DNA of 64,000 nt. Origin: a bacterium SCSIO 12741 (GTDB lineage Bacteria > Bacteroidota > Bacteroidia > Flavobacteriales_G > Salibacteraceae). The stretch spans positions 930,001 to 994,000 of the forward strand of contig CP073749.1 in NCBI GenBank assembly GCA_024398055.1, in the 5' to 3' direction. Below the pieces are notes generated by a model, which was given only the letters and a program-made list of their open reading frames with translations, ran no database searches and was not told the origin of the DNA. Each line of letters starts with the position of its first letter. Position 1 is the first letter of the stretch. Below, one piece after another: positions 8,782 through 16,926 of the stretch. A program made the translations under genes and the position numbers.

Positions 8782-10182
8782 ATGAGTGATAAGCAAAAGA
8801 CTTTAGCTAACGAAATAACTTTATCGGGTATTGGTCTTCACACAGGGAAGCACGTGAACATCACCCTAAAGCCCGCACCGGTAGACCACTGGTATGTTTT
8901 TAAACGAGTGGACCTTGACGGCGGGCCCACCATCAAGGCTGATGTAGACAATGTATTTGCTACTCAGCGTGGAACTTCTATGCGTCAAAATGGCGCCGAA
9001 GTGCATACGACTGAGCACTTGTTGGCTGCTTTGAGAGGCCTCGGTGTAGACAATGCTTTGATCGAACTTGATGGCCCTGAAATTCCGATTCTGGACGGTA
9101 GCTCACGCTACTTTGTTCAAGCCATTCGTAAAGCAGGCATCGTGGATCAGGACAAAGACAGAAACTACTTTGTTCTCAAAGAAAACCTGGCTTACGAAGA
9201 CACCGAGAAAGGCATCGAAATGTTGGCCGTACCTACTGACGGTGGAGAATTCAGATTGACCGTAATGGTTGACTACAACTCTCCTCTACTGGGAACTCAG
9301 CACGCTCACATGTACACCATGGATGAGTTTGAAGAGGAGATTGCCAACTGCCGCACCTTTGTATTCCTCCGTGAATTAATGAATCTGGTAAACGCCGGAC
9401 TGATTAAAGGTGGTGATGCAGACAACGCCATCGTTATGGTGGATACCCAACTCGAAGAAGAAGAAAAAGATCGCCTGGCTGCAGCCTTTAACCGAGACAA
9501 ATCGGAATTGGCTAAAGTGGGCATTGGAATACTCAACAACCTGGAACTGCAATTTGAAAATGAGCCAGCTCGTCACAAATTGCTTGATATCGTTGGAGAC
9601 CTCGCTTTGGTAGGTCGCCCGATTCGTGGTCACATTTTGGCTGCTCGCCCAGGTCACTACGGAAACGTAGAGTTTGGAAAACTGATCAAAGGCTTGATCC
9701 GCAAAGAGGAGAAACGTCCTCCTCAATACGATCCAAACAAACCTGCAGTAGCAGACATTCACGAGATCACCCGACTTCTTCCCCACCGCTACCCTTTCCT
9801 ATTGGTTGACAAGATTATTGAGTTGACCGAGAATAGTGTAGTTGGAGTGAAGAACGTAACGCGTAATGAAGAATTCTTTAATGGTCACTTCCCTGGAGAG
9901 CCCGTAATGCCAGGTGTATTGATCATTGAAGCGATGGCACAAACCGGAGGGATTTTATTCCTTCACGCCGTGGACGATCCTTCAGAGTACGCCACTTATT
10001 TTATGAAAATTGACAAGGTGAAGTTTAAGCAGAAAGTCGTACCCGGCGACACCCTGATTATGGAGCTTAAACTGATCCAGCCTATACGGCGCGGAATTTG
10101 TGTTGTAGAAGCCAAGGCCTACGTCGGTGACAAATTGGTTACCGAAGGAGAATTAATGGCCCAGGTAGCAAAAGTTCGCTAA
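8782..10182 (+). CDS. lpxC/fabZ: Bifunctional LpxC deacetylase / FabZ dehydratase fusion
   Basis: Encodes 466 residues. Residues 1-310 are LpxC, the zinc deacetylase that commits UDP-3-O-acyl-GlcNAc to lipid A: GIGLHTGKHVNITL, TTEHLLAALRGLGVDNA with a zinc histidine, RHKLLDIVGDLALVG with the other zinc ligands, and GHILAARPGH with the catalytic histidine. Residues 320-466 are FabZ, the 3-hydroxyacyl-ACP dehydratase of fatty-acid synthesis: LLPHRYPFLLVDKI and NGHFPGEPVMPGVLIIEAMA carry the catalytic His and Glu. Fusion of the two enzymes, which compete for the same 3-hydroxyacyl-ACP pool, is a known feature of Bacteroidota. All key residues are present in both halves. Confidence 0.97.
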   Translation: MSDKQKTLANEITLSGIGLHTGKHVNITLKPAPVDHWYVFKRVDLDGGPTIKADVDNVFATQRGTSMRQNGAEVHTTEHLLAALRGLGVDNALIELDGPEIPILDGSSRYFVQAIRKAGIVDQDKDRNYFVLKENLAYEDTEKGIEMLAVPTDGGEFRLTVMVDYNSPLLGTQHAHMYTMDEFEEEIANCRTFVFLRELMNLVNAGLIKGGDADNAIVMVDTQLEEEEKDRLAAAFNRDKSELAKVGIGILNNLELQFENEPARHKLLDIVGDLALVGRPIRGHILAARPGHYGNVEFGKLIKGLIRKEEKRPPQYDPNKPAVADIHEITRLLPHRYPFLLVDKIIELTENSVVGVKNVTRNEEFFNGHFPGEPVMPGVLIIEAMAQTGGILFLHAVDDPSEYATYFMKIDKVKFKQKVVPGDTLIMELKLIQPIRRGICVVEAKAYVGDKLVTEGELMAQVAKVR

Positions 10183-10185
10183 TCC

Positions 10186-10959
10186 ATGATTCACAAGTTT
10201 TCTGACGTACACCCAGATGCCAAGATCGGCAAGAATGTAAAGATTGGACCCTTTACCCACATCGCTGCAGATGTGGAAATTGGTGACAATACGGAAATTA
10301 TGTCCAACGTCAATATTCTTGACGGGGCTCGTATTGGAAGTCACTGTACCATTTATCCAACAGCCGTTATTTCTGCTGTATCGCAAGACCTCAAATACCA
10401 AGGTGAGTACACCACCGTAGAAATTGGTGATCATACCACCATTCGCGAAGGGGTAACCATTCACCGAGGCACCGCCGATCGATGGAAAACAGTAGTTGGT
10501 AGCCATACCTTATTAATGTCTTACGTACACATTGCGCACGACTGCGTGGTGGGTGATCACTGTATTATTGCTGGGTACTCCGGACTTTCCGGGCACACGG
10601 TGGTGGAAGACTACGCCATTCTGGAAGGAAAGGTAGGCACCGGTCAGTTCATCCGAATTGGAGCTCACTCCTTTATCGCAGGTGGTTCTTTGGTACGGAA
10701 AAACATTCCTCCTTTTGTAAAAGCCGCTCGTGAGCCTATTTCCTACATCGGAATCAACTCTGTAGGATTGAAGCGTAGAGGCTACGATGAGGAAACGATT
10801 CGCACCATCGAGAAGATTTATAAGATTCTGTACATCCAGAATAAAAACATGACCAAAGCCATCCAGATTATCCGTGAAACGGTTCCCGATTGTATGGAGA
10901 AAGAAATGATCCTAAAATTCATCGCTGAATCGCCCAACGGAATTATGAAAGGGGTTTAG
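10186..10959 (+). CDS. lpxA: Acyl-ACP--UDP-GlcNAc O-acyltransferase LpxA
   Basis: Encodes 257 residues, the normal LpxA length, and catalyses the first, reversible step of lipid A synthesis. The left-handed beta-helix repeats begin at DAKIGKNVKIGPF; the catalytic histidine lies in MSYVHIAHDCVVG, and the C-terminal helical domain (SVGLKRRGYDEETI onward) is present. It starts three bases after the lpxC-fabZ stop and ends two bases before the ABC gene, so it is in the same operon. Confidence 0.96.
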   Translation: MIHKFSDVHPDAKIGKNVKIGPFTHIAADVEIGDNTEIMSNVNILDGARIGSHCTIYPTAVISAVSQDLKYQGEYTTVEIGDHTTIREGVTIHRGTADRWKTVVGSHTLLMSYVHIAHDCVVGDHCIIAGYSGLSGHTVVEDYAILEGKVGTGQFIRIGAHSFIAGGSLVRKNIPPFVKAAREPISYIGINSVGLKRRGYDEETIRTIEKIYKILYIQNKNMTKAIQIIRETVPDCMEKEMILKFIAESPNGIMKGV

Positions 10960-10960
10960 G

Positions 10961-11587
10961 ATGATAAAAATCGGGTTAAGCGATGTAGGAAAACGGTTTA
11001 ACTACGATTGGATATTCCGTCATCTTAGTACCACGATCGAATCTGGACACCATTACCTAATTCAAGGAAACAATGGCTCTGGAAAATCTACCCTACTCAA
11101 AGTTATTTCTGGCGTGGTAAGCCCTAATGAGGGCAAAATCTCGTATGAAATAGATGGGCAAGCCATTGAGGTGGATCAGATTTATCGACACCTGAATATT
11201 TGTACACCTTACTTACAACTTATCGAAGAGTTTACCCTGGATGAGATGCTTCAATTCCACCAATCGGTAAAACCTTTGAAGCGCCACTTTAGTGGTAAAG
11301 AAATGTCGGAGTTTACGGAAATTCATTACCAACATGACAAGGCCCTACACCTGTTCTCTTCGGGAATGAAGCAACGAATAAAACTTGCCCTGGCTTTGCT
11401 CAGCGACAGTCCGCTTCTCTTATTGGATGAACCTCTATCTAACCTCGACGCTAACGGAATTGCCTGGTATAAAAGAACCATTCGTGAGCACCAGGAAAAC
11501 CGAGTCATTTGTGTGTGCTCCAATCAGGTAGAGGACGAATACTTCTTCTGCGACAAGAACATCGATCTGGCAGCGTACAAGAATTAA
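10961..11587 (+). CDS. ABC-type ATPase without a visible membrane partner
   Basis: Encodes 208 residues, one nucleotide-binding domain. Walker A is QGNNGSGKST (about residues 35-44), the signature is LFSSGMKQRIKLALAL (a variant of LSGGQ), and Walker B/D-loop is LLLLDEPLSNLDANG. The protein is short, with no membrane segments, and no permease gene is adjacent, so its partner and substrate cannot be named. In other flavobacteria a similar ATPase gene occurs between lpxA and efp, suggesting a conserved but unexplained linkage to envelope or translation functions. It begins two bases after the lpxA stop. Confidence 0.88.
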   Translation: MIKIGLSDVGKRFNYDWIFRHLSTTIESGHHYLIQGNNGSGKSTLLKVISGVVSPNEGKISYEIDGQAIEVDQIYRHLNICTPYLQLIEEFTLDEMLQFHQSVKPLKRHFSGKEMSEFTEIHYQHDKALHLFSSGMKQRIKLALALLSDSPLLLLDEPLSNLDANGIAWYKRTIREHQENRVICVCSNQVEDEYFFCDKNIDLAAYKN

Positions 11588-11644
11588 TTCTCCAGAATCC
11601 AATTCTAAAATCTACCCCTTAAAAGGGATCCCATATAGATCGGA

Positions 11645-11674
11645 TTGAAAATTGAAAATTATCCCCTAATTTCG
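11645..11674 (+). promoter_or_regulatory. Candidate promoter for efp
   Basis: A TTG at 11645-11647 and TAATTTCG at 11667-11674 are separated by 19 bases, matching the Bacteroidota -33/-7 layout with one mismatch in the -7 box. It lies in the 112-base gap between the ABC gene and efp, 25 bases before the efp ATG. Confidence 0.5.
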
Positions 11675-11699
11675 CAGCAAATACATTGATAATACTATT

Positions 11700-12266
11700 A
11701 TGGCATCAACTTCAGATATAAAGAACGGATTGTGTATCAACTTCAACAATGACCTATACCAAATCATTGAGTTTTTGCACGTAAAACCAGGTAAAGGTCC
11801 AGCTTTCGTTCGGACAAAAATTAAGAGCCTGACTTCCGGTAAAGTATTGGATCACACCTTCCCTTCAGGACATAAAATTGACGTTGTTCGTATTGAGAAC
11901 CGCAATTATCAGTACCTATACAACGATGGTGAGCAATACCACTTTATGCACACCGATACCTATGAGCAAATTTTCTTGGACGAGAAGCTGATCAATGCTC
12001 CTGGATTCCTTAAGGAAGGAGACATTGTAAATGTTCTTTTTCACGCTGATGAAGAAGCTGCGCTGTCTGCAGAATTACCGGCTTATGTGGTGATGGAAAT
12101 TACTTACACCGAGCCTGGCGTAAAAGGAGATACAGCTACTAACACACTTAAGCCAGCTACTGTAGAAACAGGTGCTGAAGTACGTGTACCGTTGTTTATC
12201 AATACCGGAGATAAAGTAAAAATTAACACGAAGGACGGAACCTATTCAGAAAGGGTGAAATCCTAA
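11700..12266 (+). CDS. efp: Translation elongation factor P
   Basis: Encodes 188 residues, the standard EF-P length. EF-P binds between the P and E sites and relieves ribosome stalling at polyproline. The N-terminal KOW-like domain has the tip loop HVKPGKGPAFVRTKIK carrying the lysine that is modified in many bacteria; the C-terminal OB domain ends with the family motif GAEVRVPLFINTGDKVKINT. The second lpxD-like gene follows after three bases. No EpmA/EpmB-type modification gene is in view. Confidence 0.97.
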   Translation: MASTSDIKNGLCINFNNDLYQIIEFLHVKPGKGPAFVRTKIKSLTSGKVLDHTFPSGHKIDVVRIENRNYQYLYNDGEQYHFMHTDTYEQIFLDEKLINAPGFLKEGDIVNVLFHADEEAALSAELPAYVVMEITYTEPGVKGDTATNTLKPATVETGAEVRVPLFINTGDKVKINTKDGTYSERVKS

Positions 12267-12269
12267 TCC

Positions 12270-13193
12270 ATGAAGTTTCCAAGCCCCCAAACGCTCACCA
12301 CTGTAGCCGACCTCATTGGTTGCAGTAAGGTAGGTCCGGATGATTTCCCGATTCTGGGATTGAATGAAATTCACGTTGTAGAACCTGGTGATATCGTTTT
12401 TGTAGATCACCCCAAGTACTATGACAAGGCCTTGAATTCTGCAGCTACCATTGTCTTGATCAACAAGGAAGTGGAATGCCCGGAAGGCAAGGCACTGCTA
12501 ATTAGCGAAGATCCTTTTGAAGATTTTCTGAAGCTGATCGAACACTTCCGTCCTTTTGAAAAAGCGACAGAAGCGATTAGCAACTCCAGCACCATTGGAG
12601 AAGGAACGCACATTCAACCCGGAGCCTTTATCGGAAATCACGTTACGATTGGCAAAGACTGCGTGATTCACGCCAATGCCGTGATCAATGATTACTCAGT
12701 AATCGGAGATCGGGTAATTATTCATGCCAATACCGTATTGGGAGCCGATGCCTTTTATTACCAAAAGAGAAACGGTGCTTACAAGCAGTTCACCTCTGGC
12801 GGGCGTGTGGTTATCGAGGATGACGTTCATATTGGTGCCAATTGCACCATTGATCGTGGTGTAACGGGAGATACAACAATTGGTGCTGGAAGCAAATTGG
12901 ACAATCTGGTCCATATAGGTCACGATACCGTGTTGGGTAAAAATTGTTTATTGGCTTCCCAGGTGGGAATTGCAGGCTGCGTGGTGGTCAAAGACAATGT
13001 TACTCTATGGGGACAGGTAGGCGTGATTAGTGATATTGAAATTGGCGAAAATGCAGTTGTTTACGCGCAGTCGGGAATCGCAAAAAGCGTTCCTGCCAAT
13101 GAGACTCAATTTGGGTCTCCAGCAGGCCCCATGCGCGAAAAATTCAGGGAAGTGGCGGCTATTCGATCGTTAACCAAGAACCATGGCCATTAA
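12270..13193 (+). CDS. Second LpxD-like N-acyltransferase
   Basis: Encodes 307 residues with an LpxD-type N-terminal domain (residues 1-100, including VEPGDIVFVDHPKYYDKAL) and a hexapeptide beta-helix. The catalytic histidine is present in LDNLVHIGHDTVLG and the QVGIAG repeat follows. It is clearly paralogous to the enzyme at 7738-8763 but shorter by 34 residues. It could be a second lipid A N-acyltransferase with a different acyl or sugar preference, or act on another UDP-sugar. It lies between efp and the phosphatase gene and overlaps the latter by 11 bases, implying one operon. Confidence 0.88.
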   Translation: MKFPSPQTLTTVADLIGCSKVGPDDFPILGLNEIHVVEPGDIVFVDHPKYYDKALNSAATIVLINKEVECPEGKALLISEDPFEDFLKLIEHFRPFEKATEAISNSSTIGEGTHIQPGAFIGNHVTIGKDCVIHANAVINDYSVIGDRVIIHANTVLGADAFYYQKRNGAYKQFTSGGRVVIEDDVHIGANCTIDRGVTGDTTIGAGSKLDNLVHIGHDTVLGKNCLLASQVGIAGCVVVKDNVTLWGQVGVISDIEIGENAVVYAQSGIAKSVPANETQFGSPAGPMREKFREVAAIRSLTKNHGH

Positions 13194-14406
13194 CCCTACG
13201 CAAAGAGAAAAATTAGCTGAAGCAAAATTCCAATTCCGCCGTATTCTCCAAATCACCACGGCGATTAACAACAACGAGTCAGGAGAGGCCCTATATGCCA
13301 TATTTGAAGAAATATTGGCTCAGGATCTTCATTTACCTCATCTCCTCTTCTACACTTGTGAAAACAAACAATGGGGCAAGGTAATTCACATTGGCTTTCC
13401 CAATTGGACCAATCAAATTCCGGAAAAGGAACTCCATCGTTTTCATGAAATCACCTCCTTAGGTGTAGCTGACAATGAACTATTTCCTGACGTGGAGATG
13501 GTCATTCCAGTTTACCACAAAGAACGGGTTCTTGGAGTGGTCTTGCTAAAAGATCAGGAAGATGAAGTGAACCGGGTAAGCCCGCTCATCAAAAACCTGA
13601 ACTACATTCAAAGCTTGGCCAACATCATTATGGTGGCTATTGAAAATAAGAGGATGGCCAAGGAAGCCCTGAATCAGGAACGCATCCGAAATGAGATGAA
13701 ACTCGCTGGCCAGATTCAGAAGGGCTTATTGCCTCAAAACCTGCCCTACGACGATCGCATTCAAGCAGCTGCCTTCCACCAATCTCATGACCGCGTGGGT
13801 GGCGACTACTACGATATGTTGGAAATACGTCCAGGAGAATATGTCTTTTGTATGGCCGATATTTCTGGGAAAGGAGTATCGGCGGCCCTTATAATGAGCA
13901 ATTTCCAAGCTTCTTTTCGCTCCCTTATCCGAATGGGATTCCCACTGCCAATTGCCCTGCAGGAACTAAATCGGGTAATTGTAGAAAACACAAAAGGAAC
14001 CAATTTTCTTACGCTCTTTATAGGCCACTACAATTCCACTACCCGAGAACTTAGTTACATCAATTGCGCTCATCCAGATGCCCTTTTGATTGAAGAGGGA
14101 ATCATCACTCCTTTAAAATCGACCCTACCAGGTATTGGCATGCTCGACAAACTTCCCGACCACGATGTGGCTACCTTGGAAGTGATTCCAGGCGCCTATT
14201 TGGTTTGCTCAACCGATGGTGTAACGGAAGCCGAAAACCTCGAAGGAGAAATGTTTCAAAGCGAAGGCCTAATGGAACTTCTCAATGGTTTTGATGATGC
14301 GCCGCCAGAGGAGATCAATAAAAAGATTGTTACGCGAATTGAGGATTGGTTGGGAGATCAACCACACGCCGATGATCTGGCTATTCTGAGTGTTCGGTTT
14401 TGCTGA
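13183..14406 (+). CDS. GAF-like plus PP2C/SpoIIE-type serine phosphatase
   Basis: Encodes 407 residues. Residues 20-165 resemble a GAF sensor domain and are followed by a linker helix (about 160-190, MAKEALNQERIRNEMKLAGQ) and a PP2C/RsbU-like phosphatase domain. Metal-binding motifs are all present: RVGGDYYD, ADISGKGVSAALIMS, STDGVTEAEN and ADDLAILSVRF. Such phosphatases usually dephosphorylate an anti-sigma-factor antagonist, but no partner-switch genes are near, so the target is unknown. The start overlaps the lpxD-like gene by 11 bases, and the 3' end overlaps the convergent ligase gene by 26 bases. Confidence 0.9.
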   Translation: MAINPTQREKLAEAKFQFRRILQITTAINNNESGEALYAIFEEILAQDLHLPHLLFYTCENKQWGKVIHIGFPNWTNQIPEKELHRFHEITSLGVADNELFPDVEMVIPVYHKERVLGVVLLKDQEDEVNRVSPLIKNLNYIQSLANIIMVAIENKRMAKEALNQERIRNEMKLAGQIQKGLLPQNLPYDDRIQAAAFHQSHDRVGGDYYDMLEIRPGEYVFCMADISGKGVSAALIMSNFQASFRSLIRMGFPLPIALQELNRVIVENTKGTNFLTLFIGHYNSTTRELSYINCAHPDALLIEEGIITPLKSTLPGIGMLDKLPDHDVATLEVIPGAYLVCSTDGVTEAENLEGEMFQSEGLMELLNGFDDAPPEEINKKIVTRIEDWLGDQPHADDLAILSVRFC

Positions 14407-15835
14407 TCTTCTTCTGATACAAATCCAAACTTACCACCAAAGCAGCACTTGCCCAGAAGGGAACGGAAGCCTTATCCGTATCTAAGAAGTTGTTGAGCAC
14501 TCCGTGTATGAGGTAGGTTGTTTGCCCAAGAATGGCACCCATGAGCAGGTATTTGAGTCGTGTGTCCTCCAGCACGTAATAAAGAGGTATGGCCTTGTAA
14601 TAGAAGAAAAAGACAATCACGATAAAAGTCACCAATCCCAGTACTCCCGTTTCTGCCAGAGGCCCGAAATACTCGCTGTGGGCATTTCCTCCATCTCCAA
14701 AGTTGGTGGAGATGATGGTTAATTGACTCGAATGCTGATAAGGAGCATACAAAAAGGAATAAGTTCCTGGACCATGACCAAACACAGGCCGTTCTTCAAA
14801 CATCCTAAACGCCGCGCTCCAACGATTGATACGCTCGAGGTTCGACGCATCCGTTGCCACGTTAGAAATCGATTCTACGTGCTCAGATAGGTCACTGGAA
14901 GAATCCTGCCTGTTCTTCTCCAATTTCATGAAGATTTGATCCTGCAAATTGACGAAGACAAACAGGGCAAAACCGGCCAATACAATCAAGTATTTTAAAT
15001 GGACCCTCAAGTAAATCACCAACCAAACCAAAAAGGCTCCTAAAAGACTTACCCATGCAGCCCGGGTATAGGAGAAAATAACCCCTACGGTGAATACGAT
15101 AAGGATGAGAAAAACCTGAATCTTTGAGGTAATTCTCAGCTTAGGCAAGGCCAGGTAGCACACCATCATGGGCATGAAATAGGCGATCATCGCACCATAG
15201 GAAGTATGATCTTTAAAAAAGGGTTGCATGACCCAGTGGGCGGGCTTTTCTTCAAAGCCTCGAATGGCGTGATTATAAACCGTGTAAATGATAACGGCAG
15301 CCATGGGAATGATGTACAACCAGAAAAGACGGTCTATGTTTTTGGTGTTTTTGAACAGAAGGACCGCCATGAAAAAGAAGGGCACAACAAACCAAAGTCT
15401 GGAAATCAAAAACTTCAACGAAACCAAAGGAAGTTGACTCGGAAATATGGTAAGAAAGATCCAAAGTAAGTTAGCCAACACGGCCAAGGTTAGCGGATAG
15501 GACAAAATCCTTCGATCGTAGTCACCATCAAAAAACAATTTGACCCCATACACGATCATAGCCCCAAACATGAGTGGCTCGGTAGGAAGGTAGACTCCTA
15601 ATCCAAATTCAAGCTTCTCCAGGTTTTGGGATAAGGGCACGAAGAATACGATGGCCAAAAGCAACCAATCCATCTTGAATAACGCTACCCCAACAATGCC
15701 AACAAAAACGGGCAAGGCCCACAGCCAATAGAACTCAGCATAGGTAGCCAGTCCTGCTGCAATAAGGTAAGTCCCCAATAGGGCATAAAACACCCATTGA
15801 CTTGACTTGGAAGCTATAGAAGGATTGGAGTCCAA
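14381..15835 (-). CDS. O-antigen ligase / polymerase family membrane protein
   Basis: Encodes 484 residues with about eleven membrane segments and a long periplasmic loop. The Wzy_C signature is present: FGHGPGTYSFLYAPYQ and, after a short gap, NAHSEYFGPLAETGVLGL, whose histidine is conserved in WaaL/Wzy enzymes. Members either join O-antigen to lipid A core or polymerise repeat units, and the two activities cannot be separated from sequence. It starts six bases after the Wzz-like gene stops, so the two are cotranscribed. Confidence 0.88.
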   Translation of the reverse strand: MDSNPSIASKSSQWVFYALLGTYLIAAGLATYAEFYWLWALPVFVGIVGVALFKMDWLLLAIVFFVPLSQNLEKLEFGLGVYLPTEPLMFGAMIVYGVKLFFDGDYDRRILSYPLTLAVLANLLWIFLTIFPSQLPLVSLKFLISRLWFVVPFFFMAVLLFKNTKNIDRLFWLYIIPMAAVIIYTVYNHAIRGFEEKPAHWVMQPFFKDHTSYGAMIAYFMPMMVCYLALPKLRITSKIQVFLILIVFTVGVIFSYTRAAWVSLLGAFLVWLVIYLRVHLKYLIVLAGFALFVFVNLQDQIFMKLEKNRQDSSSDLSEHVESISNVATDASNLERINRWSAAFRMFEERPVFGHGPGTYSFLYAPYQHSSQLTIISTNFGDGGNAHSEYFGPLAETGVLGLVTFIVIVFFFYYKAIPLYYVLEDTRLKYLLMGAILGQTTYLIHGVLNNFLDTDKASVPFWASAALVVSLDLYQKKISKTEHSE

Positions 15836-15841
15836 AGTGAC

Positions 15842-16867
15842 TTACAGCATTCCTTTGCGCTGCATGCGTTTGTAGTTCTCAATTCCGATGATGACCAAAA
15901 CGGCCAGAATAAAGGTGGAAAGGGTTGAAATAACCACAATCAACCAGCGGATAGGATAGGCCTTTTTCTCAGCTGGCCAAGCCTTGTTTACGGTAAACTT
16001 GTGCGTTACCGATTGAGATGCATCTACTTTCAATTCCTCGTACTTAGAGCGAAGAAGGATCATACGTTCCAGCTCAAATTCACGCTGATCGGACAGACGT
16101 TCGTGCTGGGCTCCGTATTTACCCAAAACATCCAATTGAGCTTTCAATTTCTTAACTGCCTCAGATTTACCTTGAGCCAAAGCCTTGTAGTACTCCTGCC
16201 CCAGCATCTCAGTTTGTTTTTCCACGTTGTAGATTCCAAGTTCACCCAAGTAGCTCAAGGTATCGTCCATACGTTGCATCTGGGCTTCCATTTGCTTGTA
16301 CTCTTTCTTAATTACCTCAAAGGCCTGAATGGCACGGTCGTGGATCATCCGGTTTTTGGTGGAGTCCAAGAGGGACGCAATGTCGTTGGCAATACCAGCA
16401 GCGATTTTTGGATCCTTGTCCAATACCCGAATTTCGATGGACTGGAATTCTGTTCTTTTATAAGAAACGTTACTCTCCCAGGTTTTAATCAATTTGGTTT
16501 GAGGATAGCTGTCGTCCGCATCAATTTCATAGTGCTCAAACAAGTTGTACTTGGCTACAATTTTGTCCCGGATTTCTTCGGAATTCAAAATTTGAAGCAT
16601 TTGTTCGGCTTGTTCTTCTTCCCCAAATTGTACGATATCGTTTTTTGCCCCGGCATCTTCCGTCATTACCCCTTTGGAAATCGAACTGGTGTAAGCGGGG
16701 AAGAAAACATACGTGGATTCGTACTTCTCTTCGATTAGAAGCGATACAATGGCCGACCCTATGGCCGCTATCGCAGTGATAATAATGAGCGGTTTCTTCC
16801 ACTGCAGCAAAAACACCAATAAGTTGGTTGAATCAAAATCTGCTGACTTTCTTTCTTCAGAATTCAT
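15842..16867 (-). CDS. Wzz-type polysaccharide chain-length regulator
   Basis: Encodes 341 residues from the ATG at 16867. There is an N-terminal membrane segment (LIIITAIAAIGSAIVSLLI), a long mainly helical, coiled-coil periplasmic part, and a C-terminal membrane segment (WLIVVISTLSTFILAVLV) followed by a short basic tail. This is the layout of Wzz/co-polymerase proteins, which set surface-polysaccharide length together with a Wzy or ligase such as its neighbour; no C-terminal tyrosine-kinase domain is present. A longer frame starting with TTG at 16894 overlaps a perfect -7 box (16892-16899), so I prefer the shorter start. Confidence 0.85.
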   Translation of the reverse strand: MNSEERKSADFDSTNLLVFLLQWKKPLIIITAIAAIGSAIVSLLIEEKYESTYVFFPAYTSSISKGVMTEDAGAKNDIVQFGEEEQAEQMLQILNSEEIRDKIVAKYNLFEHYEIDADDSYPQTKLIKTWESNVSYKRTEFQSIEIRVLDKDPKIAAGIANDIASLLDSTKNRMIHDRAIQAFEVIKKEYKQMEAQMQRMDDTLSYLGELGIYNVEKQTEMLGQEYYKALAQGKSEAVKKLKAQLDVLGKYGAQHERLSDQREFELERMILLRSKYEELKVDASQSVTHKFTVNKAWPAEKKAYPIRWLIVVISTLSTFILAVLVIIGIENYKRMQRKGML

Positions 16868-16891
16868 CAATCTGTATCGCTTAAATTTCGC

Positions 16892-16899
16892 CAAAAGTA
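16892..16899 (-). promoter_or_regulatory. Candidate -7 promoter box for the Wzz/ligase operon
   Basis: The minus strand reads TACTTTTG, a full TAnnTTTG match, 24 bases before the ATG at 16867. It lies next to the divergent GT4 gene (start 16927). It argues against the TTG at 16894 being the Wzz-like start. Confidence 0.45.
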
Positions 16900-16926
16900 A
16901 GCGAAATTGAATTAGTTTAGCTGTCC

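Noticed and set aside
10961-11587. Lipopolysaccharide exporter ATPase LptB
   Set aside because: The signature motif and length do not match LptB well and no Lpt gene is adjacent, so a general ABC ATPase call is safer.
16001-16738. 245-codon plus-strand frame antisense to the Wzz-like gene
   Set aside because: Leu/Phe-rich mirror frame without motifs; the minus-strand protein has clear Wzz-type architecture.
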